From the NCBI GenBank assembly GCA_011364975.1, contig RDOE01000025.1:1-39969 (forward strand): 39,969 nt of DNA, written 5' to 3'. The position numbers were made by a program, and so were the translations under genes. The notes under the pieces are model-generated. The model did not search any database, was not told the DNA's origin, and saw nothing but the letters and a program-made list of their open reading frames with translations. Shown here one piece after another: positions 16,288-25,306 of this stretch (positions are counted from its first letter, which is position 1; the number at the start of each line of letters is the position of its first letter). This DNA comes from Promethearchaeota archaeon (GTDB taxonomy: Archaea > Asgardarchaeota > Lokiarchaeia > Sigyniarchaeales > SOKP01).

Positions 16288-17622
16288 GTGAATTTTTTGC
16301 AGGAAATTAAGAAAAAGCCTAAATTGAAACGGAGGATATCTCTTTTTGGAGTGACGGCATACGGTGTCGGAAATGTATTGGGAGCAGGCATTTATGCTCT
16401 AATTGGTGAAATAGTAGGTATTACAGGTAATATTTCGTGGTTAGCATTTGTGTTAGCCTCCATTGCAGCTGCTTTCACAGGACTCTCTTATGCTGAACTC
16501 GGATCAATATTTCCTAAAAGTGCGGCAGAGTTTGTCTATACTGAGGAAGCATTTAAAATAAGAATTTTATCCTTTATTTTAGGATGGATTATTATATTTT
16601 CAGGGATACTTTCAGCCTCAACAGTGGCTTTAGGGTTTGCCGATTATTTATCAAATTTGATTGGATTGCCTTCTATTGTTATTAAAGTTACATTTGCCAT
16701 TTCATTAATCATTTTTTTAAGTTTAATTAATTTTATAGGAATTCGAACATCTACATGGACCAACATCTTATTTACGCTTATTGAAGCAGGCGGTTTGATT
16801 TTCATCATAATTATAGGCATCCCTTTTTTTGGAGAAGTAAGTTATTTGGAAATTCCTGCAGGATCTTCTTTTAATTCAATCTTTATGGCAGTTGCCTTGA
16901 TTTTTTTCGCCTATATTGGATTCGAGGATATTGCAAATATCGCGGAAGAGACAAAGGAACCCCAGAAGAATGTCCCAAGGGCAATAATTTATTCGATTAT
17001 AATAACTACCATTCTCTATTGCTTTACAGCACTTTCAGTGGTAAGCATTGCTCCGTATAGTGACATCGCGAATTCTGATGCGCCTTTAACTTATATTGTT
17101 ACCTATGTTTTTGGACCCATAGGAGGAATAATAATGGCTGCTATCGCTTTATTCGCAACGGCAAATACAGTTTTAATAATGTTGATTGTAACCTCGAGAA
17201 TGATTTATGGAATGGCCAGGGACAAGGCATTGCCCAAATCTTTAGCAAATATATCTCCAAAACACCGAATCCCTACGATCTCAGTTCTCTTAACAATGAT
17301 ACTGACTATTATACCTGTCTTTTTCATAGATATTTCAATCGTAGCAAACGCAACTGTCTTTGGTGTTCTGATTAACTTTTTCTTAGTGAATATTAGTTTG
17401 ATTGCTTTAAGAAGACGACGCCCCGAACTTGAAAGACCTTTTAAACTTAGACCAACTATAGGATGGATGCCTTTAATTGCGTTATTAGGAGCAATAGTTT
17501 GTATAGGGTTGCTATTTACGTTTGATTTATTGATAATACTGATTCAAACAATCATCATAGTATGTGGAATAATTGTATTTTATGCTATGAAATCAAAGAT
17601 TGAAACAAAAGCACAAAAATGA
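16288..17622 (+). CDS. APC-superfamily amino-acid permease
   Basis: 444 residues with about 12 hydrophobic helices, the normal length and topology of amino acid-polyamine-organocation transporters. The family signature in helix 1 is clear (TAYGVGNVLGAGIYALIGE, about residues 24-42), and the helix 6 and helix 8 region has FFAYIGFEDIANIAEETKEP. It should import an amino acid or related solute by proton or sodium symport, or exchange; the substrate is not predictable. The start is GTG 16288, giving MNFLQEIKKKPKLKRRISLFG with a basic cytoplasmic N-terminus; no Shine-Dalgarno is evident. It is divergent from the Nudix gene with 156 bases between starts. Confidence 0.9.
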   Translation: MNFLQEIKKKPKLKRRISLFGVTAYGVGNVLGAGIYALIGEIVGITGNISWLAFVLASIAAAFTGLSYAELGSIFPKSAAEFVYTEEAFKIRILSFILGWIIIFSGILSASTVALGFADYLSNLIGLPSIVIKVTFAISLIIFLSLINFIGIRTSTWTNILFTLIEAGGLIFIIIIGIPFFGEVSYLEIPAGSSFNSIFMAVALIFFAYIGFEDIANIAEETKEPQKNVPRAIIYSIIITTILYCFTALSVVSIAPYSDIANSDAPLTYIVTYVFGPIGGIIMAAIALFATANTVLIMLIVTSRMIYGMARDKALPKSLANISPKHRIPTISVLLTMILTIIPVFFIDISIVANATVFGVLINFFLVNISLIALRRRRPELERPFKLRPTIGWMPLIALLGAIVCIGLLFTFDLLIILIQTIIIVCGIIVFYAMKSKIETKAQK

Positions 17623-17728
17623 CAGTTAAATATATAATATTGTCTTATTGAATCTTATTTTATTTTAATTTGCAAAATTTAGATTATCAAATTAAGGGTG
17701 GAATTCAATGAATAATATTATTAAGTAT

Positions 17729-17911
17729 CTATTTTTTTTCATACTTTTCATTCCATATTTTTAATTTCTTTGAGGGATCGTCTTTAATTTTGCACTTTTT
17801 ATGGATTTGGTCTTGCATTTCCCATTGCTTTTCCAATACATCATCTAAATCATCTGCATCACGACAATCTTCTTTTTCTTTTGACAAGTTTATTCCCCTT
17901 ATCTTTAACAT
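17729..17911 (-). CDS. Small charged protein, last gene of the activase operon
   Basis: 60 residues, highly charged and without hydrophobic segments, with two cysteines (CRDADDLDD and HKKCKIKDD). It is called real because it starts 7 bases after the stop of the iron-sulfur protein gene in the same direction. ATG 17911 is assumed. A TTG at about 17893, preceded by AAGGGG, is an alternative start giving MSKEKEDCRD. Function unknown; position suggests an accessory of the radical-SAM/iron-sulfur pair. Confidence 0.5.
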   Translation of the reverse strand: MLKIRGINLSKEKEDCRDADDLDDVLEKQWEMQDQIHKKCKIKDDPSKKLKIWNEKYEKK

Positions 17912-17918
17912 TAAAGAT

Positions 17919-19052
17919 TTAATATTCTAAAGCTTCAAGTAGATAATCAGTAATATATTTAATTCTTTTATTTATTTGTGTTTTATATCCCGCATATCGA
18001 TAATTAAATACACATAACGGACAAGAAGTAATCAGATCCTCTGTAAGAATATCATTTAAGATACTTGATCCTATCTTAATTGAAATATTACTATCAACAC
18101 CCCTTATCCCCGATCCTGCACCGCAACAAGGTGTAAATTCTTTATTTTTAGATAATTCTGATACACTCTCACTGGTGTTTCTCAATAGTTCTCTTGGCTC
18201 ATTATAAATATCCATACCATCCAGTTTCCTACCTGTTCGGCATGGATCATGATAAGTTATTCTTTTTTTTAATTTTTTAAACTTAAGTTCACCACTTTTG
18301 TAGAGGTCATAAATAATTAGAGTAATATGCGTTATTTCTATATTCCAATTAGGGACGTATTTAGGATAGATATTATTGAATGCATATAAACACCCTCCAC
18401 ATGTAGTAATTATTTTCCTAACCCCCGCTTTAGTTAAGAGCTTAAAATTATCCATGAATATCTTTTTAGCCAATTCTAAATCTCCTGAAGAGTAGATATA
18501 TTCACCACAACAAGGTTCTTCTTTTAAAATCTTGAAATCATAATCAGCATTTTTTAATAATTCATAAGATGCGCTGGCACTTTCCTTCACACGAAATGAA
18601 GACATGCAACCTAAGAACAATAACGTATCTGAGTTCTTATTCTCAAACATTTCAGTTCTTAGATGGTTTTGAGGTACCCAATTTAATCGCTCTTCTGGAT
18701 TACCATTAACAGAATTTTTTTTTTGAATAATCCCATCCATTATTTTTTTATGAATCTCTAAAGGCCCTAAACCGTTTTGTACCAAACGCATTTTAGAGTT
18801 AAGAATTATTTCTGAGATTGGAATTTCCTTTTGACATAATTGATCACACATACTGCATAATGTACAAGTATAAATAGCATTTATCTCCTCCTCCGAAACA
18901 TACTCATCGGTGAAGATTTTCTTAGTTAATTTTAAACGACCATTTGGTGATTGTAGCAAATTACCTGTAACAAGATAAGTATCACAAATATCTAAACAAC
19001 CTTCACAATTAATACAAGAATTGATTGCATTAAGAATCTTTTCAATATCCAT
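17919..19052 (-). CDS. GlpC/HdrD-like iron-sulfur oxidoreductase
   Basis: 377 residues. Two N-terminal [4Fe-4S] motifs of CxxCxxCxxxC type are at Cys13/16/19/23 and Cys63/66/69/73. Two cysteine-rich CCG domains follow, recognisable as EEPCCGEYIYSSG ... TTCGGC and FTPCCGAGSG ... TSCPLC. This is the architecture of GlpC, the HdrD catalytic part of heterodisulfide reductases and related electron-transfer subunits. It should be a soluble or membrane-associated electron carrier or disulfide reductase. It begins 2 bases after the stop of the radical-SAM activase gene, so the two are surely co-transcribed. The partner may be the activase itself (supplying its electron) or a dehydrogenase; the divergent acyl-CoA dehydrogenase at 19918 is a candidate. 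Confidence 0.87.
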   Translation of the reverse strand: MDIEKILNAINSCINCEGCLDICDTYLVTGNLLQSPNGRLKLTKKIFTDEYVSEEEINAIYTCTLCSMCDQLCQKEIPISEIILNSKMRLVQNGLGPLEIHKKIMDGIIQKKNSVNGNPEERLNWVPQNHLRTEMFENKNSDTLLFLGCMSSFRVKESASASYELLKNADYDFKILKEEPCCGEYIYSSGDLELAKKIFMDNFKLLTKAGVRKIITTCGGCLYAFNNIYPKYVPNWNIEITHITLIIYDLYKSGELKFKKLKKRITYHDPCRTGRKLDGMDIYNEPRELLRNTSESVSELSKNKEFTPCCGAGSGIRGVDSNISIKIGSSILNDILTEDLITSCPLCVFNYRYAGYKTQINKRIKYITDYLLEALEY

Positions 19053-19054
19053 AA

Positions 19055-19810
19055 TTAATTGAACCTATCTGGCATATTATCAAGTAAAGAATACCCTACA
19101 ATATTATCTCTTAAAAAAATTTTAAACGGCAATTCTAATTTTGTATATGGTTTAAGGATATTAATTAGAGAAATATGGTCTGGTTTTTGAAATTTATCCT
19201 TTAAATTCTCTCCAACACCCTCAGTATATTGATATTGTTGAAGAACAAAGTTACCTCTGAAGTCCATGTTCTGAAGAAACGATATGATTTGATGGATATC
19301 ATCTGGAATCATTAATTTTTCTACATAGGTGGTTCTAATTTCAAAAATTATATCCTTTTGATTATTTAGGATTTCAATAGTTTTAATTAATAAATTAGGA
19401 TCAATAAAACTCCTTGTAATTTGGTTTAATCGTTCTATATTGAAGGGAGCTTTTATGTCTAAAGCAATTCTATCAACATAAGGTAATAATTTCTCAATAA
19501 CCTCTGGTTTGGTTCCGTTTGTATCAAGACTTACAAATTTTCCTGTGTTTTTGATATGTTTACACAATTCAATAATATCATGTTGGAGGGTTGGTTCTCC
19601 TCCGGAGATACTTATACAGTTTACAAGATCATTATCCTTAACTTTTTTCACAATTTCATAGAGTTCCATCTCCTTTCCTCCACTAGAGTCTAATAGTGAC
19701 TTATTATGGCAGAATTCACAATTTAAGTTGCATCCTATTGTAAATAATACCATCGCGGAGTGATTAGGAATATCTTTCGTTGAAATATCAATTACTCCAC
19801 CTATTCTCAT
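19055..19810 (-). CDS. Radical-SAM glycyl-radical activating enzyme (NrdG/PflA type)
   Basis: 251 residues. The radical-SAM cluster motif is Cx3Cx2C at Cys27, Cys31 and Cys34 (TIGCNLNCEFCHN), followed by the SAM-binding SISGGEPTL (about 76-84). The opening MRIGGVIDISTKDIP matches the class III ribonucleotide reductase activase family (NrdG2-like) and glycyl-radical activases generally. It reductively cleaves S-adenosylmethionine and abstracts hydrogen from a partner enzyme's glycine. No ribonucleotide reductase lies nearby. The glycyl radical enzyme at 3043-5439 is the only visible partner, 14 kb away. Its co-operonic partner is the iron-sulfur protein at 17919. It is first in its operon and divergent from the acyl-CoA dehydrogenase (107 bases between starts). 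Confidence 0.87.
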   Translation of the reverse strand: MRIGGVIDISTKDIPNHSAMVLFTIGCNLNCEFCHNKSLLDSSGGKEMELYEIVKKVKDNDLVNCISISGGEPTLQHDIIELCKHIKNTGKFVSLDTNGTKPEVIEKLLPYVDRIALDIKAPFNIERLNQITRSFIDPNLLIKTIEILNNQKDIIFEIRTTYVEKLMIPDDIHQIISFLQNMDFRGNFVLQQYQYTEGVGENLKDKFQKPDHISLINILKPYTKLELPFKIFLRDNIVGYSLLDNMPDRFN

Positions 19811-19917
19811 AATACTCTATTGAATTGATTTATCTTAATTAATTCTTTTAATGATAATTTAATATCTTATAAATAATCCCTTTAATTATTATTAAATACT
19901 AACTATTAAAATTTAGA

Positions 19918-21147
19918 ATGATTTATATGGAAGGACATATTCATTTTGAAGATTTAAATGTCGAATTTGGGTATTCTTGCATGCCGGATCGATTGCATTA
20001 TTTTACGAAAGAAGAAAATGATTTTCGTATGGAAGTACGCGAATGGTGCCGAGATAATATATGGCCTGTAGCTGAAAAGATTGATCGGGAACGAAATAAA
20101 GATTTGGCTGTAGAAACTTTACGAAAAATGAAACCATTTTTAAATATAATTATTCCTAAAGAAGCTGGTGGACAAGGCAAGGGTGTTCTTTATAGAACTA
20201 TTTTTGGAGAGGAACTTACTGCTTTCAATTATGCGTTGGCAGGTATTTTTGGAGCTTCTTCTTGTTTATTTGCAGGTCCACTTATTGAATTTGGAACACC
20301 GGAACAAAAAAGGAAGTACTTATCAGGGATTTCTGATGGTTCAAAAATCGGAGCAATAGGAATCACTGAACCTACCGGAGGGTCTGATGCTGTTGGAGGA
20401 ATGAAATTAAGAGCCAAGAAAGAAGGTGATCATTACATTCTAAATGGAGAAAAATGTTTTATCACTAATGGTAGTGTTGCGGATTACATTTGTCTATATG
20501 CGATTACAAATGATCAGGTAAAACCTCATCAAGGAATGACCGCTTTCATATTTGAGACAGATACACCTGGTTTTGAAGTTGTCAAAGATTATAATCATAT
20601 GGGACGAAGAGGTATGCCAAATTCTCATCTAAGATTCAACAATTGTAAGATCCCTGCAGAAAATATTCTATTTAAAGAGAATTCCGGAGTGGATGTTTTA
20701 ATGTTCGGACTTGATGGTGAAAGAACCTTTACTGCATCCCAATATGTTGGCTTAGCAAGAAGTGCATTTGAGATAGCTTATAGATATGCTCATAAGAGAG
20801 TACAATTTAAAGAACCGCTTTATTCTTTTCAAGGAATTTCCTTTAAATTGACAGAAATGTTTATGGATATTGAATTACATAGAATGGCTGTCACACAAAT
20901 AGCAAGAATGCTTGATGATGGACACAATGTTAGGGCTTCTGTAGCCGCAGTAAAAACCAGAATTGCGGATGCTACTGTACGAATTACTCAAGACGCAATC
21001 CAGATTGTGGGAGGACTAGGTTATTCAGAAGAATATCCTTTAGAAAGGTTTTACAGAGATTCTAAAATTGGCCAAATTTCAGCCGGTACTTCTGAAATTA
21101 TGCGATATATAATAACTAGAGAAATGATTCGCATGTTCGGTAAATAA
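19918..21147 (+). CDS. Acyl-CoA dehydrogenase
   Basis: 409 residues, flavin-dependent acyl-CoA dehydrogenase family, oxidising an acyl-CoA at C2-C3 in the cytoplasm. FAD and substrate blocks are present: AIGITEPTGGSDAVG (about 140-154), the ITNG strand, and the C-terminal GTSEIMRYIITREM. The residue at the MCAD-type catalytic-base position is Ala (SAGTSE), as in isovaleryl-CoA dehydrogenase. The base is therefore probably Glu268 in GLDGERTF, aligned with the helix-G glutamate of that enzyme. This hints at a branched or long-chain substrate, not proof. It would pass electrons to an ETF or similar carrier; none is seen here. ATG 19918 is used; ATG 19927 (MEGHIHF) is equally possible. It ends 9 bases from a convergent kinase gene. 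Confidence 0.92.
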   Translation: MIYMEGHIHFEDLNVEFGYSCMPDRLHYFTKEENDFRMEVREWCRDNIWPVAEKIDRERNKDLAVETLRKMKPFLNIIIPKEAGGQGKGVLYRTIFGEELTAFNYALAGIFGASSCLFAGPLIEFGTPEQKRKYLSGISDGSKIGAIGITEPTGGSDAVGGMKLRAKKEGDHYILNGEKCFITNGSVADYICLYAITNDQVKPHQGMTAFIFETDTPGFEVVKDYNHMGRRGMPNSHLRFNNCKIPAENILFKENSGVDVLMFGLDGERTFTASQYVGLARSAFEIAYRYAHKRVQFKEPLYSFQGISFKLTEMFMDIELHRMAVTQIARMLDDGHNVRASVAAVKTRIADATVRITQDAIQIVGGLGYSEEYPLERFYRDSKIGQISAGTSEIMRYIITREMIRMFGK

Positions 21148-21156
21148 AGTTTTTAC

Positions 21157-22068
21157 TTATTTTTTTATTAATCTATACTCTTTTTTTATCAATTCATTTA
21201 CTTGCCATAAAGGTAAAGAGAATGGTCCTATCGACTCCATTTTAAGTGATGTTAAAGCTGCAGAAAAAAGTAAAGAATCAATTGGTGGTTTTGTTAAACG
21301 AGAACCAAGATAACTTATAAATGCAGTATCCCCTCTTCCTGTTCGACCGATTGTGCTCGTATTTTTCCAGGGAAAAAAGGAAGTTATTTGATCTGTGATG
21401 AGATTGATTCCTCCCTTATGGGTAATTAAGACCTCTTTAGGTCCTATTGCTTTTAAATATTTTCCTGCTGAGAATAAATCCTTATTTTTAGTTAGTAGTT
21501 TGACTTCTGTTTCATCCGTTTTTAAGAAATCGACTTTAGAGATGATTTCTAACTTCTCTTTCTCTGTAAGGTCAAAATACATCATTTTATCCTCTTTTAC
21601 ACCACGCATAAACCCTTGAACATCTAAGGCAAGTTTACCCTTAAATCTTAATGCTAAATTCTCTAAAAGGTCAAGTTCTATCTCACCTGCGATTATTGGG
21701 CCAACAACAAACAACTTAGTATTGATATCAGGGATATCTTCTATAGAAAAAGCACCCGCAAATCCTAATGGTTCATAATCTCTAATCTCCATATTTTTCG
21801 AAGAATAAATATTCTTAATTCCAGATGTCTCTTCGGAGGGATAAGCAAAACAATTGATTCCATTTTTTTTAAAGACATCTAAATACTGAAAATCTTCCTT
21901 TCTTAATCGTGTAATTATCGTAATTTTGAGTCCCATATGGCTTCCAGCGATTCCACCATAATACACCGCACCACCTAACACATTGTGGCTCTTACCATCA
22001 ATTTCGATAACATCCTTGGCAAAATGCCCTAAAATTGTTAGGTCATATTTTGGTTTTTGTCTAACCAT
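21157..22068 (-). CDS. PfkB-family (ribokinase-like) sugar/nucleoside kinase
   Basis: 303 residues. The N-terminal glycine motif is GGAVYYGGIAGSHMG (about 32-46) and the C-terminal active-site motif is GRTGRGDTAF with the catalytic base Asp247. These define the PfkB family, which phosphorylates sugars, nucleosides or related alcohols using ATP. The rest is typical in length and layout (NAD-like Rossmann core with a small lid). Substrate is not predictable; the nucleoside phosphorylase at 1293 raises a salvage role, but the distance is too great to rely on. It is convergent with the acyl-CoA dehydrogenase. Confidence 0.83.
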   Translation of the reverse strand: MVRQKPKYDLTILGHFAKDVIEIDGKSHNVLGGAVYYGGIAGSHMGLKITIITRLRKEDFQYLDVFKKNGINCFAYPSEETSGIKNIYSSKNMEIRDYEPLGFAGAFSIEDIPDINTKLFVVGPIIAGEIELDLLENLALRFKGKLALDVQGFMRGVKEDKMMYFDLTEKEKLEIISKVDFLKTDETEVKLLTKNKDLFSAGKYLKAIGPKEVLITHKGGINLITDQITSFFPWKNTSTIGRTGRGDTAFISYLGSRLTKPPIDSLLFSAALTSLKMESIGPFSLPLWQVNELIKKEYRLIKK

Positions 22069-22163
22069 AATTATGTTAAAAATAATATAGGATGAATAAA
22101 AGAAGTTATTGTTTTCCCAAATTACACCTAAAAAATAAAAAGAGATAATGAAAAATAGTTTTA

Positions 22164-22370
22164 TTATTCATACACTAATATATTACTTACTTTAGAATTA
22201 CTAATATAACTTTCTAAAACCTTTTCTTGAATTTTATAAATGCTTGAAGCATTTTCGATAGTACAATTCCAATCGTAACATTTCCTATCATTATTAAACA
22301 TTATTCCGCAGTGAATGAAATGATAAGAACCTTCAGGGTGGTTTTCACCGCATTTCATACATTTGACCAT
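22164..22370 (-). CDS. Small cysteine-rich protein
   Basis: 68 residues from ATG 22370, or 72 from a GTG at 22382. Cysteines at CMKCGENHP, IHCG, KCYDWNC form an incomplete zinc-binding pattern: a leading CxxC knuckle plus three later cysteines and two histidines. GGTGAT just upstream of the ATG is a plausible Shine-Dalgarno site. The C-terminal third is a plain amphipathic helix. It may be a one-domain zinc protein. Only 92 bases lie between it and the kinase gene on the same strand. Function unknown. Confidence 0.45.
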   Translation of the reverse strand: MVKCMKCGENHPEGSYHFIHCGIMFNNDRKCYDWNCTIENASSIYKIQEKVLESYISNSKVSNILVYE

Positions 22371-22652
22371 TAGTTTTTTCACATCACCATGTTTTATGAT
22401 GGGGATATTTTTCCCATACTTATTAAAAAAAAACCATTGGTACTTAATAAATATTTTTGTTATTTTGTTTAAAATCCAAGGTAAAAAACTTCAGATGATA
22501 TCATTAAAAGATTTGTTTACCTGAAAAAAGGTTAGAATAAATTCCTTTTTATTTCATTTTGTTCAAAACAATCTCTCTTGGTATTTAAATGATCTTTTTC
22601 AAACTGAACAATTTTTATTTCCTACAATAAAAAGAAAAAAGTTGAAAAAGAA

Positions 22653-23474
22653 CTAATTTTTCAAAAAATTTATTATCAATTCATTTACTTTGGGAGCTTC
22701 TTCTAAGAAGACATGATGAGCAGTATTATCAACTAACTCTAAAGTACTTTTTGGTAGTTTTTCATTCATCTCGTCCATGACCAATTTTGGTGAGAGTTTA
22801 TCATTGCTGGCACAAATTAATAAAACGGGAATTCTAATCTCAGTTAACCTATTTAATACATTATGAGTTGATACTGCCTGGGAAAGGTTTTCATAATCTG
22901 ATGGGGTTAATTTATTATCATGAAATTCTTTCATCAAATCCTCTGCAGACCAGAGACCGTAGAACTTTTTTTTGACATCAGCTTGCATTTCCTTGATAAA
23001 TTTTCTATGATGTACAAGTTTTGCGTATTTCCAATATGCTTGTTCTTTATCCGTTTTGGATAACTCATATAAATCTAATAAGGTGTTTTTAAAAATGTCA
23101 ATTCCATCGCCTTTATGATTAGTACCTAATAAAACTATTTTATTAACGCGGTTCGGGTATTTTAAAACAAAATTTTGTGTCACCCAACCACCCATTGACT
23201 GCCCAATAACGTTAGCCTTGTCTATCTTTAGAAAATCCATTATTCCTTTAAAATCTTCGACTAGATCATCGAGTGTAAATGGTTCTTTAGGATGATCTGA
23301 CTTTCCGGAGCTACGAGAATCATATCTTATAACTTTAAAATGTTTTGATAAAGGTTCAGCTTGAGCTATCCATATTTCACTAGTAGCACCATATCCATGG
23401 AGAAGGAAAAGTGGGTATCCCTCTCCTTGAATATCATAATATAATTTTAATCCATTAACTTCTGCAAATGGCAT
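22653..23474 (-). CDS. Alpha/beta-hydrolase fold enzyme
   Basis: 273 residues, normal for the family. The oxyanion segment is LLHGYGAT (about 24-31) and the nucleophile elbow is VIGQSMGG with Ser93. The acid is Asp225 (CASNDKLSP) and the base is His253 (NTAHHVFLEEAP). It is a complete triad, so an active esterase, lactonase, C-C hydrolase or similar. YYDIQGEGYPLFLLHG at the start resembles 3-oxoadipate enol-lactonase and haloperoxidase-like members, but substrate calls in this family are unreliable. No signal peptide is present, so it is cytoplasmic. It stands alone, with 270 bases of featureless AT-rich DNA downstream. Confidence 0.88.
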   Translation of the reverse strand: MPFAEVNGLKLYYDIQGEGYPLFLLHGYGATSEIWIAQAEPLSKHFKVIRYDSRSSGKSDHPKEPFTLDDLVEDFKGIMDFLKIDKANVIGQSMGGWVTQNFVLKYPNRVNKIVLLGTNHKGDGIDIFKNTLLDLYELSKTDKEQAYWKYAKLVHHRKFIKEMQADVKKKFYGLWSAEDLMKEFHDNKLTPSDYENLSQAVSTHNVLNRLTEIRIPVLLICASNDKLSPKLVMDEMNEKLPKSTLELVDNTAHHVFLEEAPKVNELIINFLKN

Positions 23475-23572
23475 AATATGAAGTTTAAATCTAGTTTTAT
23501 TTATAGCTTTTTAGAAAAACATTTGAAATCTAAAAATAGATTTTAAATTTATGCTTTCTTCTAGAATCAATA

Positions 23573-23779
23573 ATGAAGGATAATAAGAGAGAAGTTATTA
23601 AAAATAGTATTTTCACTGCAATTTCATTAGTTTTGTCAATATTATCCATTAACTATTTAGTAAATGGACATTTTTTAAACTGGATTGAGTATCAAAATAT
23701 TATTACTCTTAGTGTGGTATTAATTTTCTTTACGATTTTTTTCTTTTTTACCAGTTTACATCATGTAATAAAAAATTAG
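23573..23779 (+). CDS. Small two-helix membrane protein
   Basis: 68 residues with a basic start (MKDNKREVIKN) and two hydrophobic helices at about 12-30 and 42-63, ending in His-His-Val-Ile-Lys. It heads a run of four same-strand small genes (to 25306). No family recognised. It is short, so could be a chance frame, but the membrane-protein pattern with a positively charged N-terminus supports it. Confidence 0.45.
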   Translation: MKDNKREVIKNSIFTAISLVLSILSINYLVNGHFLNWIEYQNIITLSVVLIFFTIFFFFTSLHHVIKN

Positions 23780-23861
23780 CAATATGCCTAAGATTCAATG
23801 ATTTCAGTAAATTCCGAGCCTCTATCTTCTTATTAGGATTTAAATCTAATTAATTTGATCT

Positions 23862-24089
23862 ATGAAAAGTAATAATACTCATTTGAAGTGTTGCGTTGAT
23901 TGTGGAAAACCAATTAATTTTAATGAATTTTGTCAAAATAATCCCGCTTTAAAAAGTGAAAATGCGAAAGCATTATATTATAATCCTATAATAAGTATTT
24001 ATTGTTTGAATTGTTATTTTGAAAGACCGGAAAAACCATTTAAACAAAAAAGACGGGGTTTCTCTTATTATAAGAAGAATTATTTATGA
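23862..24089 (+). CDS. Small zinc-ribbon-like protein
   Basis: 75 residues. CCVDCGKPINFNEFC at about residues 10-24 and IYCLNC at about 46-51 give two CxxC knuckles, a zinc-ribbon pattern. The tail is very basic (KPFKQKRRGFSYYKKNYL). It could bind RNA, DNA or a partner protein. It lies 82 bases after the two-helix protein. Function unknown. Confidence 0.55.
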   Translation: MKSNNTHLKCCVDCGKPINFNEFCQNNPALKSENAKALYYNPIISIYCLNCYFERPEKPFKQKRRGFSYYKKNYL

Positions 24090-24137
24090 GCATAATAAAC
24101 ATAAGTGTTATTAATATACAATATAATATTATCACTA

Positions 24138-24641
24138 ATGGAATTCCACAAAAAGCTTCTAGCGTATTTGTTAAGTATAGCAATTATATGTAACATCTTA
24201 CCAGTAGCATTAGCTAACGGTATTGCGCCCCCTCTTTTAAGTGAGCCAGGATTATATATTTCAGTTCTGATTTTAATGATAATAGTTACGATTATGGTTG
24301 AATATGGAATTTTTTATTTATTTCTTAAAGAACGGTATGATATAGATAGAACTATCGCATTACCAGTAATCTATGTGAACCTTGGAACAATTTTGATTAC
24401 TAATTTAGCAGCAAAACTACTTTTTATTAACTATTCCTACATTATTACTTTGTTTCTTTTAGCAGAATTAATTCCATTCATTTTTGAACCTATAATTTTT
24501 TATTTTATATTCAAAAACCTTAAAAAAGTAAATAATCTTGATTTATCTTTCGCTAGGTTTATTCTAATGATCTTCACAGCAAATCTTGCCTCATTTTTAA
24601 TGGGGTGGTTGGTATATCCATTTCCGTTTATCATTCTATAA
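24138..24641 (+). CDS. Multi-helix membrane protein with signal-like N-terminus
   Basis: 167 residues from ATG 24138 (a GTG at 24105 would add 11). Residues about 1-27 look like a signal peptide (MEFHKKLLAYLL ... ALANG). Four hydrophobic helices follow, at about 36-60, 72-96, 101-122 and 137-160, with PLLSEPGLYISVLI after the signal. I recognise no family. It sits 48 bases after the zinc-ribbon gene in the same direction. Confidence 0.55.
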   Translation: MEFHKKLLAYLLSIAIICNILPVALANGIAPPLLSEPGLYISVLILMIIVTIMVEYGIFYLFLKERYDIDRTIALPVIYVNLGTILITNLAAKLLFINYSYIITLFLLAELIPFIFEPIIFYFIFKNLKKVNNLDLSFARFILMIFTANLASFLMGWLVYPFPFIIL

Positions 24642-24685
24642 TCAAATTTTAAAACTAAAAATTATATTTAAATAAAAATTTAAGT

Positions 24686-25306
24686 ATGACTAAAACAAAT
24701 TATTGTTCTAATTGTGGCAGAAAGATAGACCCTCAAGTAGCCTATTGTCAATATTGCGAAGAAAGTATGGTATCTAATTATCCAAAAACAATAAATCAAG
24801 CTAAAAATAATACAACACTTGATAATAATAATAATTCTTTAAATACTTTAAAAGTAATAAGTAAGTTAGGGGCTCCGTTGGAAAAAGGTGAGTGGTCATT
24901 ATTTATTGTAGGTTTATTATTAGTTATTTTTGGTTATGTTTTCTTTTTTCTTGAGATTTCTAATTTATTTTTCAAGTCCACCATATTTATTACCTTGGGG
25001 TTTCTTTTCCTCTATACAAGCATTAATTTGAAATGGCGTGGGGTATTCTTATTAATTTTAGCTTGTGTGACAATTATGATCTTTAGTGAATATATAGTTC
25101 AATTATTTAAAATATCATTTAGCCAATTGAGGAGATTGACTCCTCAATTCTTATTATTAATCTTGTTATTCATTATAATAGCTTGTGGAATAAGGTTAAT
25201 TCTGCAACCTACTCAACAACTAAGTATTATAGGGGGTTTATTTGCCTTTATTTTATTTCTAATTGACTTTTATTTTATGAGTTTCATCTTATACTTTCTT
25301 TTATAG
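24686..25306 (+). CDS. Zinc-ribbon plus multi-helix membrane protein
   Basis: 206 residues. It opens with NYCSNCGRKIDPQVAYCQYC (about residues 4-24), a classic two-knuckle zinc ribbon. A polar Asn-rich linker follows, then about five hydrophobic helices filling residues 70-206. Cytosolic zinc ribbons joined to membrane domains are common in archaea and usually uncharacterised. It follows the previous gene by 44 bases. Its last 23 bases overlap the 3' end of the convergent amidohydrolase-like gene. Confidence 0.65.
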   Translation: MTKTNYCSNCGRKIDPQVAYCQYCEESMVSNYPKTINQAKNNTTLDNNNNSLNTLKVISKLGAPLEKGEWSLFIVGLLLVIFGYVFFFLEISNLFFKSTIFITLGFLFLYTSINLKWRGVFLLILACVTIMIFSEYIVQLFKISFSQLRRLTPQFLLLILLFIIIACGIRLILQPTQQLSIIGGLFAFILFLIDFYFMSFILYFLL

